Assembly: GCA_037389465.1 (NCBI GenBank)
Contig: JAZARR010000179.1
Location: forward strand, 1,384,501 to 1,448,500
DNA: 64,000 nucleotides
Source of the DNA: Baylisascaris procyonis
Taxonomy: Eukaryota; Nematoda; Chromadorea; Rhabditida; Ascarididae
Direction of reading: 5' to 3'
This document shows positions 49,400 through 61,808 of the stretch, piece after piece. Below the pieces are notes generated by a model. The model was not told the DNA's origin and did no database searches. It saw nothing but the letters and a program-made list of their open reading frames with translations. Positions within the stretch are counted from its first letter, which is position 1, and each line of letters begins with the position of its first letter. Position numbers and translations under genes: made by a program.

Positions 49400-51616
49400 G
49401 TGAGTATTGTTTTTGTGTTTAGCTATTGTATTGGATGATGTTATAATATTACTCTTTTAGATGATAATGTAAGTAATTAAATAGATGATTGTAATGGAAT
49501 TATTTTATTTAATTATAATTTAGGCTATAAAGATGGTGTTGCTAGAGTATAGAGATATATGAATGAGTGTTATTTGAGTGTGATTAGATTGTTGTTATAA
49601 TAAGGGCTATGAACAAATTGTTTAACACAGCTAATATTTCATTTCTATTGGATATATCCGCGTTGGCAGTATAATCTCGTAAGAGTGAGATAGGTAATAT
49701 GTGCCCGAATGAGAAAGGGGGTTATTGATTCTGAATAAAAGGATAGATGAAAGAGTCTAGCAACTGTAATTTTATTTTCACTTTAACTTAAAGCTAAAGT
49801 GCTGTTTTACCTCACCATTTTTATATGCTGTCATATATTTTAAATGCTGAAGTAAACATATCCAAATAACATGAGCAGAAACAACGAAGGATTTAAATCT
49901 CACAACGTTTTAGTAGTGCCGTTGAGATGACGATATTCTTAACTCATTGGTTTTTCCCAGCTAAAAAACAGGTCATTTTTTATTCGAATCTTATCAGGAA
50001 GGGAATTAATTCTTTGTCTCGAAATTTTTTAAATGAAAGGGGGATTAATTCGAAGCAATATTTATATGTTGACCCATCGCGGAATATGTTTTCCTTTAAG
50101 TTTTATGATACTCGATCCAACGCTAAATAATCAAAACATGAAATAACTCTTTCTTTGATGTTTATGCAAAATTGTGCATTTATTTTGCGACTTCCGTTCA
50201 TTTTCTTACTAAAGTTTACCTTAGTTGATTAAATTCTCTATGAAGATGAACGAAGCCGGGGCGCTATACAAATTTACAATTAAAAGCTGCGATATTTTTA
50301 TAGGGTACGATGCGTTTATTTGCATATTATTTCTGCATTAATTATTGCTTATTAGTATTTATCAAAAATTACATCGTTCAGGTATTAATTCGTAATTGAA
50401 AATTTGCTCGTTTTCTATGCGATCCTTGAATTCTTTTTTTTTTTTTTTGCACACTCCAAATATTTCTACATAGAATATAATTCAATGCCTTTTTTTTCAA
50501 GTACCATATATTGATATTGATCGATAATCCCAAGTACCACATATTAGGCTAATTTACCACCCTATACTCTGACATATATAATAGACCAATCCACTTATTC
50601 TACACTATACTACAATTTACTTGCGAATTTGTCTAAAGTCTGCTCTATTATATTTTTCGCTATTTATGGCTTCTAGTAAATATTTTATAGTATATAAAGC
50701 ATTTTAGTAATATGCAATGCATAAAATAGTGTGTGTGTGATATATGAAAATATATTAATAGTGATGGAGGAATTATTGGATATAATTTTGATTCTTTGGT
50801 ACCATTTTAAGGTTCCATATTTATGCATGCATTTATTTGTTTAAGTTTCCTCTTCATAGTTGCTGTTTTTATTTCATTTTTTTTTCACTTAAATTTCCCT
50901 TAAACTTTTTTCAGACAATTATTTTCCTTAGTAAAAACTTAAAAAAAAAAACAATAGCAATAGAATAAATTTTAGTAGAAAATAACAAAATGCATTCATT
51001 TATGCGATTGGTTTGAATAACGACTTATAATTTGAGGTTAACTTGGACCTTCTAGTGTGGAAAATTAAAAAGTTGATAATTTTAGAATTTTTCCTCATAA
51101 TAAAAAATTTTCTATTAGACGGTTGGAATCGTTATGGAAGACTTTTTGACTCTCTGATTCCATGTGGATCCCCCTTTGAGAGACAAGCGAATCCTTATAT
51201 TCACTCAGTTTTCTTCTCATAGGAAGAGGGAACTAGTTGATTTTTTTTTCCATCGAATTGGCTTATCAATGACCATTAATTGCAAAATCCTCGAGATTTT
51301 CAACACGATTATTAGAGAGTTTTTCGGCTGAATATTAAAGTAAAGCTTATCTTATTTGAAAGCAATATCTTACTTTTAATTATTACAGGTATTATTATAA
51401 TAATATCTCTTAAAAAGTAATATAGTGGCTTGCTTATTTTTCTTTATATTAAAAGTTCTCATTTTTTATAGCTGAAATGTTTCGTGCAGTTGAGAGTATA
51501 GAATAATGCCGTAGTATAGAACAAGGTTGATCATCCCATCCATATGTGGTGCTTTGGATATTGTCCGGTGATTTAGAGTCATTTGCAGGAAACGTTTTTT
51601 TTAAATGAAGTGATTC

Positions 51617-51700
51617 TCGGGGGGGGGGGAGGGGAGAGGAGGGAGAGAGAGAAAAAGTGGGAGGGGAGGTTGGTGGGAGGGGGGGGGGGAGGGAAAAATA
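51617..51700 (+). repeat. G-rich tract with two G11 runs
   Basis: G runs at 51619-51629 and 51679-51689 lie in a purine-only stretch about 320 bp before the first coding exon of the Pro/Gln-rich gene. Strong G-quadruplex potential on the sense strand. Confidence 0.85.
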
Positions 51701-51945
51701 AGAAGAGAGCCCTTCCAGATTGCTCGGAGTTCGTCGTTGCACTCGACAGTGCTACTTAGTTCACCGACGAAACGAACTGTTAGGGTCTCGACTCCCTTAC
51801 CTGTAAAGTAGTACCTAGTCAGATATCAATATTTTTCTACATTCATTGCGAGTGATGACTGCAACTGAATGAGATAAGCATTGAAGACGGTTATTGGAAA
51901 GATAGTGCATGTGCCGCGTTATGCCATAATTCCTGAAGCATGTTT

Positions 51946-51999
51946 TTGTTGTTGTTGTTGTTGTTGTTGTGTCGGATGTCTGTATGTCGGATGTCTGTA
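51946..51999. repeat. (TTG)n and 15-bp tandem duplication
   Basis: About eight TTG units are followed by two exact copies of TGTCGGATGTCTGTA (51970-51984, 51985-51999). They end nine bases before a 3' splice site. Confidence 0.9.
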
Positions 52000-52010
52000 C
52001 GATTTCAGTG

Positions 52011-55000
52011 ATGGAGCAGTCGGCACCTTGCACACCTGACAATGGACCTCTTGGTATAGTGAAGGATACCGAGGTATGTTTTGCACTGCTTATGATTTTG
52101 CTTGTTTTGCATGCAATAGTATTAGGTGCAGTAGTGACTGCAATATATAATTTTTTTATTTTTTATTTTTTGAATAAAATTATAATTTTTGATGTAAAAC
52201 TTTTTTTCCCATTCGATTCGAAGTCGCTATTGAAATTTCGGAGAAGGTGAAACGAATATTCGAAAGAGGTTATAGAATTTATTGAATTCAAAGAAATGCG
52301 CATAACAATCCCGAATGACTATTTCCAGGATCGATAGCGGTCGATGTGTTCTAAGAATATAAAATAAGTTGTTAGGTAGGACAATAATATGCAGTAGTTT
52401 CTTATTTCGCGATTCATTGTAAAGATGCGTTGGTTTATTTAACAAGTAATTTTCACGGAGAATATAATAAATTCTAATATTTTATCTCATTTCCTTTATA
52501 TTTGGAGAGCGCTCATCGACTATGATAAGGGCTATAGAGGAATAAGAAAATTTGAAGAAGATAGCTTATATCTTTAGGTAAGGTAGACACTTTATTGTAT
52601 TGTGATGGTTAGTCGATTTATGAACCTATTGTTCATGTTTGAGGCACATGTTGTTTCGTGATATGCGAATAAGGGTTTATTCTTTTCTCTTTTTGTGTTG
52701 TTTGGTTGATCACAATAGCAGCGCACCTAGCTAAAATCTCTTCCGGTTTATAAATTAAGCTTTGAATTTTTAATTTTTATAGTAGTTCTTAATCCTGTTT
52801 ATTAGGCCTTTAAGATCACAAAATTTTAATGAATCTTATTCACTCATTTTATAATGCTCTGTATTCATTTATCATCATAATATTCACTGTTATTATTGGT
52901 ATTGTCATTTGAGAAATTATAGTAAACATATTCGCTTTGTATAGTTAATAATTTATTAATCATTCACTACATTTTATTTTTGATCCTTTTTGTTCTTATG
53001 GATTTTTTAGTGTGCAAATTTCAATTTTACGAAGTGCCTAGTGTCGTATCTATGAGTATCTCTAATTATGGGTCTTTTGATTCGTTGATTGGGTTATTTC
53101 ATTCTGGAAGAAAACCATAGAAGTTACAGAGTTTGGTGGATATAATGGATGCGATTGAATTATTTTGTAGATCATTTTAAAACTTATTCCACCGTATTCC
53201 TAATATTTATACGCATTTGAAAATGCTCAAAAATTTGCATATTAAAGGTGATATTTTACTATCATTAAGTCATATTTTATGATTTAATAGTGTTGTAAAA
53301 ATGAACATTTTTTTTTAATAGAACTATGTGAATGTTAGCACTTTGCATGTTTTAATATTTCTTAGTGATTTATACGATTGCTGGATCTGTTAAGTGGAAT
53401 TGTAAAAGCACATCTCGTGCCATCTTTGATGGCGCTTTTTTCTAATTTTTTGAAGGGTTTTTGTTGAAAGCACAATGTTGGTAAGTGTAAGATGAACATT
53501 GCGAGATTTGCTAATGAAGTTTTTTTTAGTACGGCACACGAAATCGAGGCAGTAATAGCTTATTGGGGGGGGGGGGGGAGGGGAGGGAATGAAGGAGGTG
53601 GAGAGTACACTTGGAACTAAAGAATATTTCTTGTTGGATGCTATGCGATACCTCAATAATGTGGTTATTCTCGGGGAATGGTGGATAGGATCCAGCACGT
53701 ATCTTGTGTCTTTTTTTTTTGAGAATTAAACTGTAAACGGGAAAGGAAAGAATAATGGGCTTCCGATTTTGGAGTGGTTTACTAAACGAAAGATATCGTT
53801 TGGGTCTCCAATAATGCAGTTATCCAGTTTCAGATTGTAGGTGTTTTTAGGCATCATAGTTTTTGAATGAATATAGACATTATCCCGGCGATAAGTGAGC
53901 GAATCAGGGAGTGATAAAGCTTGTATGATTAGATTCTGCCGATGATTTACTACGTTCATCCGCAAGCGGCCATAATTTATGCTATTATTATTCACTGGTT
54001 GCAGTTATGTTAACTGAAGCTATTTTACAAAAAAATGACAGATTTTCTCTCTCCACACGAAGTCGAAGTTTCTGCGGCTGGATGCGGATTATGTATCTCG
54101 TTCTTACGTTTAGTAGTTTTTTCCCTTCTTTTTCATTTTTCTTTTGATTCTTGCAAATTTTGCATCTGAATTCCACATGTGGGAATTCCAATTCGATCAT
54201 ATCAGAAGAGCGGATCTGTCCACAAGTGATCACGATGCCGATTTCATCTGCATCTGGCTCCGTCTCCTATTTCCAATTCTCTTTTCAATGCAAAGATCTG
54301 AATGACGTAAAATTGAAATAAATGCTTCATGCTTAGTCCCTAAAATTTTATCTGCTCATATATTTTGTTATTTTTTTTGCAGATGTGCGATTCACGTGGG
54401 GCTATGACGCCGGTATCAGTAGGCGTTGGTACCCCTTCGTTCATGAACGAGGCGCCTAGCCCACTTGGACAGCTTGATCCACATAGGTTTGTCGCTTTTC
54501 AGATCATTTACATATCGCTTCAAAAATTGGTTCTCTGAAATATTGTTGTTTAAAGTATTGGCTTAAAGGGAAAAGAAAGACGAGGAAGGAGATCTCCGAT
54601 AAAATAACAACGATTAGGATGCTATTCTCTCTAAAATAAGGGAGGCTGGATCGGAGTTTCAGCTCGTTTATGACGAAACCTGTGACTCCACTAAATTGTG
54701 GGTCCAGCTTTTTTTGCATGCGACTTAGTATGGAATTTTCATAGCTTTGTGATGGTGAAATAATCGGTGTTGAAGCTGTATTTATGGTAACTGATTTATA
54801 ATGCAGTTTAACTTTTTAGATATTTATTCGCTTTTTTAGCAGATTTTTTTGCTACTCTTAGTCTCCCATTCTTACTTTCGCCTGGGAATGTTTTTTTGAA
54901 AATTTTTATTCAGTGTTGATTTATTTATCAACTGAATTAGTCATTTGCGATTGTAATGGAATTTTTTTGGTCTACGTACTTTCGGACTAATTTGCGGATT

Positions 55001-58000
55001 TATGCAATGAAACAGACCGCTTCATAGTATTCGAGCGCTTAATGATCGATCGGGTTGGATCGTTAACTTTGAGGTTGATTGCTGCTGCTAATTTAGGCAC
55101 ATTTTTATGTCACTGTTGTTTCCTTTAACTCTCCATTGACACAAAATTCTTTCAAAAACACCCTCTGTAAAACAAGAGGTTATCCAAATTAGGCAGGTGG
55201 GAGGTGCGCTAAAATGTAACAGGTGGATATCTGCATCACTTTTTGTGACCCATATTGTTTGCATATAAAAATGGCAGAAAAGAAAACTATGTTTTTATAA
55301 CGACAGTCGCAGTTCGACGACAATGTCTGCTTCTGCGGCTTCCTTTTGTCCCTTGGATCGTTGGTCACCATTCATCTTCTTGGACCTGACCATGGCTTGT
55401 TTTTAGTGAGAGTTGACCGCTATATATAGCGCTAATGAAGAAATAGGAAACACGTGAATTTAGCTGATTGTGCATTTGGGAATTGGACAACGTCATTTCA
55501 GGCTCCGTGATATGGTGGTAGACAAACAAAATCCTGGCTGTCAACCGCAGATTGAATCGCCTTACAAACAACAACAACAGGTATGTCTGCCGACATTTTT
55601 TCTCTTTCTTATGGTTTGTTTTCACTCGTTGTTCTCGTCTTTTCGAATAATTGCGATAAGATTATCAACGTTTCACTTTATTTTGTTTCTTGTTAATGGT
55701 AGATGAACTTTTTCCGATTTTTTTTCTTTTTCAGGGCAAAGAGCAGTTGTTTATGTTTTATTTATTTACCTGTTGATAGAAGAGTTTTATTGCGATGATG
55801 ATGTCATCGCATTAGAAACATATGTTTATAAACATATGTTTATATGTATCGATGAGTATTTGGTTCTTGTTGAGCGGTCAGCGGTTCTATTGAGATACAG
55901 TTTTCCGCCAATAGCCAAGTTTAAAGGATAGTTCCTGAGGATTGCCTTCTAGTCGATTTCGTGTTATTTTTCCAGTATTGGACGCCATCGCCAGTGGGCG
56001 GACCAACGCCGTCACCATCAAATATGCGTTCCACTCCAGCGAATTCGAATTCACCGATTACACCTATGATGCATCCCTCGAGGATTTCACAGGGTGAAAT
56101 CTTTCGCACTCTTTGCTAACTCTTATAGCACTATAATTATTTTTGATTCGAAAATTGAAGAGATTGATAGGTTCTAAGAAGAATTTATGTTTTTAATTGA
56201 AAGGATAGCTGAATTCGGATGTATTTAAACCGGTCTTTAATGAAGGCCTTTACTTTGAATGGGATTTTTTACAAATAAAAAAAGTAATTGGCGGTGAATC
56301 GAAATCATATCGTATTATGTTATGGTCGGTTGAACTGATTACGAATCATCTGAGATGGTGTTTCGCACTTTTTCGCACTAAGAAGGTATAAGTTTCACTT
56401 CCTAGTTGCACAGCTATTCGATTTCTTCGAAAGTTACTGCGCTTGTGTTTTTTACTTCTATGCCTTTCTTACTCATAGTTGTTGAGTGTATATGGCAGTA
56501 GTATGGGGGTAAGCAATATGCGACCTTACGTTTTCGATCCAGCCGAACATCGATGAAGGTGATAATCATTGGTGCAATTCGGTGCATCTAGGATGTTCGA
56601 TGGGATATTTGTGTGAGCTTAATTGCGATCTAGTTAGCTTGTAGGGGAACGGGAAAGGGCTTGGGCGGAAGGAATCTTAAAACTTTGACCGAGAAGATTA
56701 AAAAAAGGAAGGAGAAATCCCCGATGAAATCACTCGAATTTCCAAAATTTCTGTAGTAAATTGATGCTATAGATGAGAGAGTATCGTGATCTCTGACGAA
56801 GGGAGTTTTAAATTTCCTGCTATAGTCTATGCTTATTTTTATAAGAATTCCTCAAATGCATCAATTCGCAAACATTGGAAGGTAGGATCTGATATATCAA
56901 CCGAAAAGAAAATCAAAAGTTCGTGGATTATTGCCAACGTATCAATATTAATACCAGGTGGGAGGTGGTACTGATTTATTTATAGGTGTTTCTTATGAGG
57001 CACGGGTATTTGGTCTTCTTCCTAAACTTGTAGTTTCCTTGAAGAATAGATTTAGCATAATTGCTTTCACCTCATCTTCTTCCTCTAGTCCCCTCCTCTT
57101 TGCTCTCACCCACCCATTCTATAGGGGATATAAGGGTATTTGGCTGCAATATAAGGGAATGGTCAGTAATAAATATTATTGATATGGAATTGTATATAAG
57201 AGATATGGGAGTGACCAAGAGTGGGCATAGTGAGCACGATGTGGGCTGGTTGCTTCGCTTTGGCCGTTCGAGAGAATTTTCGATAACGGCGACGCGATGC
57301 GAAATGTTGCGGCCAGTGCTATATGCTGCTGCACCTTTGGCTCTATTTGTTTTCGCGACGTCTGATCCTCTCGCTTTGCGATACTCTCTCCACTCGTTCT
57401 AGCCTACTGACTGGCCCACACTCCTCTGCCCTAGTGTAGCCCCAAATCGGTGTGGTGCAACTTTTTGCCGTTGGCCAACTTTGGGCGTTGCGTTGCGCAA
57501 TGTGGCATTTTTTCGATGTTTTCTTCACACTTGGCCATTTTATGTGTTTAATTTCGCTTTTTTTTTATGAGATGTGGTAGATTCCTTTATGGATGCATAC
57601 TTGAACGTTGAAATGAAGAGATAATGATTGCTTATTTCCTTCGTCACCTCAGCTAAATGATATTGTGTACTGCGATGTGTTTAAAAAAATAGTAATTACT
57701 GCATCGTTTTGCATGGTTTAAGGCTCGGGTACTCCACATTCGATGCGGGAACCACAAATACTATCACCAGGAAGCATGCGGATGCAAATTCAACAACAGC
57801 AGATGGGTTTATGCTTGCCAGGTTTGTCTTATTTTTACTGGAATTGTTATCTTTTGTTTGCGCGTCAAAAGAGGTTTGCTTGATGGTACACCTAATTGAT
57901 GGTTATTTCAGTTGTACTCATAGATGCTGTACTTTTGGTCTGAAGTTTACAATGATACAGTCAATTTTGAGTGAATTAAAGTAATATTGTTTGAAAATTG

Positions 58001-60266
58001 CTGCATTATTTTAATAGTATATTTCAGATTTGCGGGGAAATCGTTGACTCAGTAACCAAAAGTGGGGACGGGGGGGGGGGGGAGATTATAAGTGGTAATA
58101 TTAAAATATTAAGAAGAGAGATTATTATTGTTAGAAATGAAAAGTTCTTTTTTTGCAAAAGCATTTCTCTGCTTTAATGTGTGATTTATTTCAATTTCAT
58201 TAGTCGGCCGTAAATTTCAATAAAATTTGAAAATCTCTCATCATCCGCATCTAAAATTTTTTAAAAAAAGGATGGAATGAGGCGGACGTTTAATTAAAGG
58301 AATCCTCACCTATCTTAATATGAAAATGTTCCCAACAAGGATCGATTGTGGGTCTCTATTTTACGGTGTGATTGTGCATTGTTTAAGGACGCAGTCCACT
58401 GGGAAGTCCAGGAAGTATGCATCCACCGCCTTCACCGTATATAACACGGCCACCGTCGAATGCTTCACCCTCAGCATATATGCAACCACCACAAACGCCT
58501 GTCCATTATCCTGGTGGAATGCAACAACTATCACAACAAGCTCCTGCTTGTAAGTTTTTGTTTGCTTCATTTTGTTTATTTATGTATTTCAAGCAATGGG
58601 GCAGTCGTTACGAGTAAAATCTCTTCATATCGCTTCAACTTGCCCCGACTCAATGCTCCTATGATCCAGTCGGTTCCCGTAGTCTTTTTTAAATAGAGTC
58701 ACTCTGTTTCATTGCAGACCAGCCTCTGCTTTTTTCACTAATCGGTGGCATCCATTCTGTTATTCGTCTCACCCAATCGTCATTTTTCATTGCCGATATC
58801 TTCACCGCCCATCTAAACTGCTTCGTTCTGGCTTTGGTCATCTAGTCCGGTACTTTTGTTACCCCTCCCGTTCGATGGCATTCCCGTTGACGAGCTTCAT
58901 TTACGATCACAAGTTATATGGCGTCGTAGTGGCTGGTGATTGCGCTGTTAATTATTCATCGTCCTGAACTATGTATGGGTGATTCATAGACAGCGTGTGA
59001 CTGAATGGCTGAAGTTGCTATTAAGGCTTCTATTAAGTCAGGTTTACCCACTTATCAAAGAGTTCCTTCAGGCACAGGTTGCGTGGGCGGGGAAATGCTG
59101 TTCATCTTTGAAGTCAAATGGTTTACATGCGGCCAGCGCTTGACGCATTGTTTCGAGCCTTAACAAGACTTTGTTGAAGAGTGTATTAATGCCTTACATG
59201 TGAGGTATTTCAACGAATGTTATTGCAGCGGGTGTTTTGCCACCAGGTCAGGTGCCACCAGCCTCACCTTCGGGAGTATACGCTCCACGTATGAGCGCAA
59301 TGGGACCACCCCAACAGCAGTACGCCTACCATCCACAAGTACAGCCACAGTGGAATGCCCAGCCTCCTCAAACGGTTTATTCATTTATTCATGTTGTTTG
59401 CTTGAAATGAAATTTTCATTGATGAGATTGGAAACTCTTTCGAGCTTAGCTATTAACTGAATTTGTGGTGCAATTAAAGCAAAGAACATCACCTCTTTTT
59501 CGTAATTTCAATGTTTTGTTGTAATAACAGATGTTCTCTTAACCTAACCGTTAATACAATATTTCCTTTACAATTTACTATGTAAAGTTTTGTTTACTTA
59601 TTGATAGTCAGAAGGAACAGATTCGCTTTCTGACGATGGTTTTATAAAGTAGAGCCGAACTGTGGCCCGACTTCGATGAAATATGTCAAGGAGACAGCTA
59701 GTAGATACTGAAGGTAGAAAAAACAGAAGTACCCACTTCTGTTTATTTCTAAAAGAGGTGATATTACTCATTGGTGAACAACTAACAAGCGAGCAATACA
59801 ACTGCTTTTTTTAATGAATTACAGGGATATTCATACACATTTTTGATTGATATGCGTTAGTAATTTCCTCGTTAGATTCTGCCGTTAGAGAGAGCTTTTC
59901 GTTATAGCCTAAATATAATTGTTAGAATGTTGAGTAGGATGGAATCATAAAATTACGAAATTGAAATTTTAATGATGGAATTGATAACGTTTGATTATCA
60001 TTAAGATTGCTGTGATAAGTTATTTTGACTCATTGCTTTTCTTCATTTCACTACTTTAAAGCATTTGTGTTGGGAGTTTCGGTATATATTATTTTATTTG
60101 TATTCATATCGTTGTATCATAGTTTCCTTTATATGCCGATAATAATTCGACAAAGCGTGAGCCTATTAGAATGAATTTCAGCATTACGTTGGACAACCAC
60201 AAATGATGGGACCATCGGGACCACCACAACGAGTTATGGTGCAACGTGTGCCATATCCAGGATCTG
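52011..60266 (+). CDS. Pro/Gln/Ser/Met-rich protein, probable transcription or chromatin cofactor (partial)
   Basis: Eight exons join in frame: 52011-52073, 54383-54486, 55502-55580, 55976-56093, 57723-57821, 58388-58549, 59229-59374 and 60182-60266. They encode 285 residues plus one base. Most acceptors are TTNCAG or TTGCAG; exons 5 and 6 use TTTAAG. ATTTCAG ends two bases before the ATG. The sequence is dominated by Pro, Gln, Ser and Met (TPSPVGGPTPSPS, MQIQQQQMG, MHPPPSPYITRPP, GPPQQQYAYHPQ). No folded domain is visible. Such disordered N-termini occur in ARID1/Osa, BRM-type and other coactivators, but I cannot assign a family. The last exon ends in phase 1. A TTCCAG acceptor at 63657 would add ten codons and a stop (295 residues); otherwise the gene continues beyond the window. 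Confidence 0.78.
53565..53588 (+). repeat. poly-G run (G14) in intron 1
   Basis: Fourteen consecutive G (53565-53578) followed by A and further G runs, on the sense strand of the Pro/Gln-rich gene. Confidence 0.92.
55791..55841. repeat. two adjacent palindromes in intron 3
   Basis: TGCGATGA (55791-55798) pairs with TCATCGCA (55804-55811). Four bases later, 55816-55841 is a perfect 26-bp palindrome built from AAACATATGTTTA and its complement. Confidence 0.85.
58070..58082 (+). repeat. poly-G run (G13) in intron 5
   Basis: Thirteen consecutive G preceded by GGGGAC, on the sense strand of the Pro/Gln-rich gene. Confidence 0.92.
58562..58960 (-). mobile_element. decayed LINE 3' end in an intron
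   Basis: The longest of the three copies. Read on the minus strand it gives QFRWAVKISAMKNDDWV, then RRITEWMPP, then (after stops) remnants of the same C-terminal end and 3' tail as the 40.1-kb copy. About 85% identity to that copy over a 74-base core, judged by eye. Several in-frame stops show it is old. It lies antisense in intron 6 of the Pro/Gln-rich gene, close to the exon 6 donor. The right boundary is approximate. Confidence 0.8.
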
Positions 60267-61705
60267 GTATGTCTTTTCTTCTTTGATAATCCTATCTCCA
60301 CAATGTGTTATTATCATCTTTTATAGGTAGCATTTACCTATCAATATTCTAGAAAGGATAGCAAGTTTTACTAGTTATGTGTATTTTGATATTATATGAT
60401 TTGCAAGCACCCAATAGATACATTTGCTTTTGTGTATATTTTGCAATCGTAATCAATTTTCATAAGTATATTTTCCATTTAGTGCAGATCTTGTACCGAT
60501 ATATGTAAGTGTGGATTGGTTCACTTTTACAAAGTTTTGGCTGAGTATGTCAAAAAGGTGATGTGATCCCCTCCGGGATAGGTGAGGGTAAGGGGGTGGG
60601 GAATGACGTTTCGAATGGGACACTCAAATTCGGCAAGTTCGGAAACAAACTTTATGTTCGTGAAGCCATCTGCTTGCTACATATTTCACTCGATTCACTC
60701 GATCGCAGCCTGCTTGACATATCCGCTGGATTTTTCGTTCAGTCAGAAGTGATGCTACCATAATACTGGCTAGTATCACTTTGCGGATTCTGTTTTCTTC
60801 TCGAAGCTTTCATATTCTTTGCTTGGCTTATAGAAGGCATTATTCGTTTACAATTGATTATATCGTGATGCGTTTGAGTTTAATGTGGTTATGGTCTATT
60901 TTTATATTTGCATGAGGCATAAAAGGTATTCTATATGAGTATTCAATTAAGTTTAGGATTTAATTCAATTGGTGGCTGTACCCATCAGCGATTTGATGCC
61001 CCTATTCCGCTTCCGCTCTCTGCTTCCTTCCATTTCCTCCTACCCTTACCCACCGTGTTCTCACCTTTCCCGTGCCTGCATGAAGTAAACAGCACCATCG
61101 ACGGTTGTCAAACGCACTTCTCGAACGTTGTGTTATCAGTCTGTCAGATTGAATCAGTGCGATTTGTTGATGCGTAAAGTGATTTGTGTTTCTTTTGAAA
61201 TGACTTTTTTTTTTCAAGGAATAACGCGGCATTGAAATATCAGTATATTAATTGTTGTTCCCACACTAATTTTCGCATGATAAAGGGTGATAAGGATTAG
61301 AGATAATCAGTTCATCGTGAAAAGGGGTGATAAGATCTTTTGGGAATCAAATACGATTTGGTGATATGATAGTTGGAACTATTTATTTGTTATTTGCACT
61401 ATAGCTCAACTCTGATATGAGTATTATGCTTGGCGAATATTATCGAAAGGAAAATTGTGTGTTTTATAGGTGAATACAGCGAGTGATTATTCAGCTGTAA
61501 CGGTGTATTGCTTCATTTTGCACTCTTTTCATTGAGTTGATTGCGATCCATTGAAGATTGAAATAATACGTTTATAGCCGGATTTTATTTGTGCTTTTTG
61601 TATTGTAGAATGTGACCTTGTAGTAATGGTGTGGTTGCAGTGATAAATTGGGTAACTGTAATAATGAAATTTCGGATAGGTAAATGTTATTATTCGGGAA
61701 GAGTT

Positions 61706-61761
61706 CTATTTATTTATTTGTTTATTTATTTATTTATTTGTTTATTTATTTATTTATTTGT

Positions 61762-61804
<43 letters not shown>

Positions 61805-61808
61805 TTTT
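61706..61808. repeat. (TTTA)n with 20-bp higher-order period
   Basis: Blocks of TTTA repeats are punctuated by TTTG at about 20-bp intervals, then a pure TTTA run. It resembles the tails of the LINE copies (AAAT on the minus strand), but I see no LINE body next to it. Confidence 0.9.

Noticed and set aside
51449..51742. Pro/Ser-rich minus-strand frame
   Set aside because: Translation of the G-rich tract on the opposite strand.
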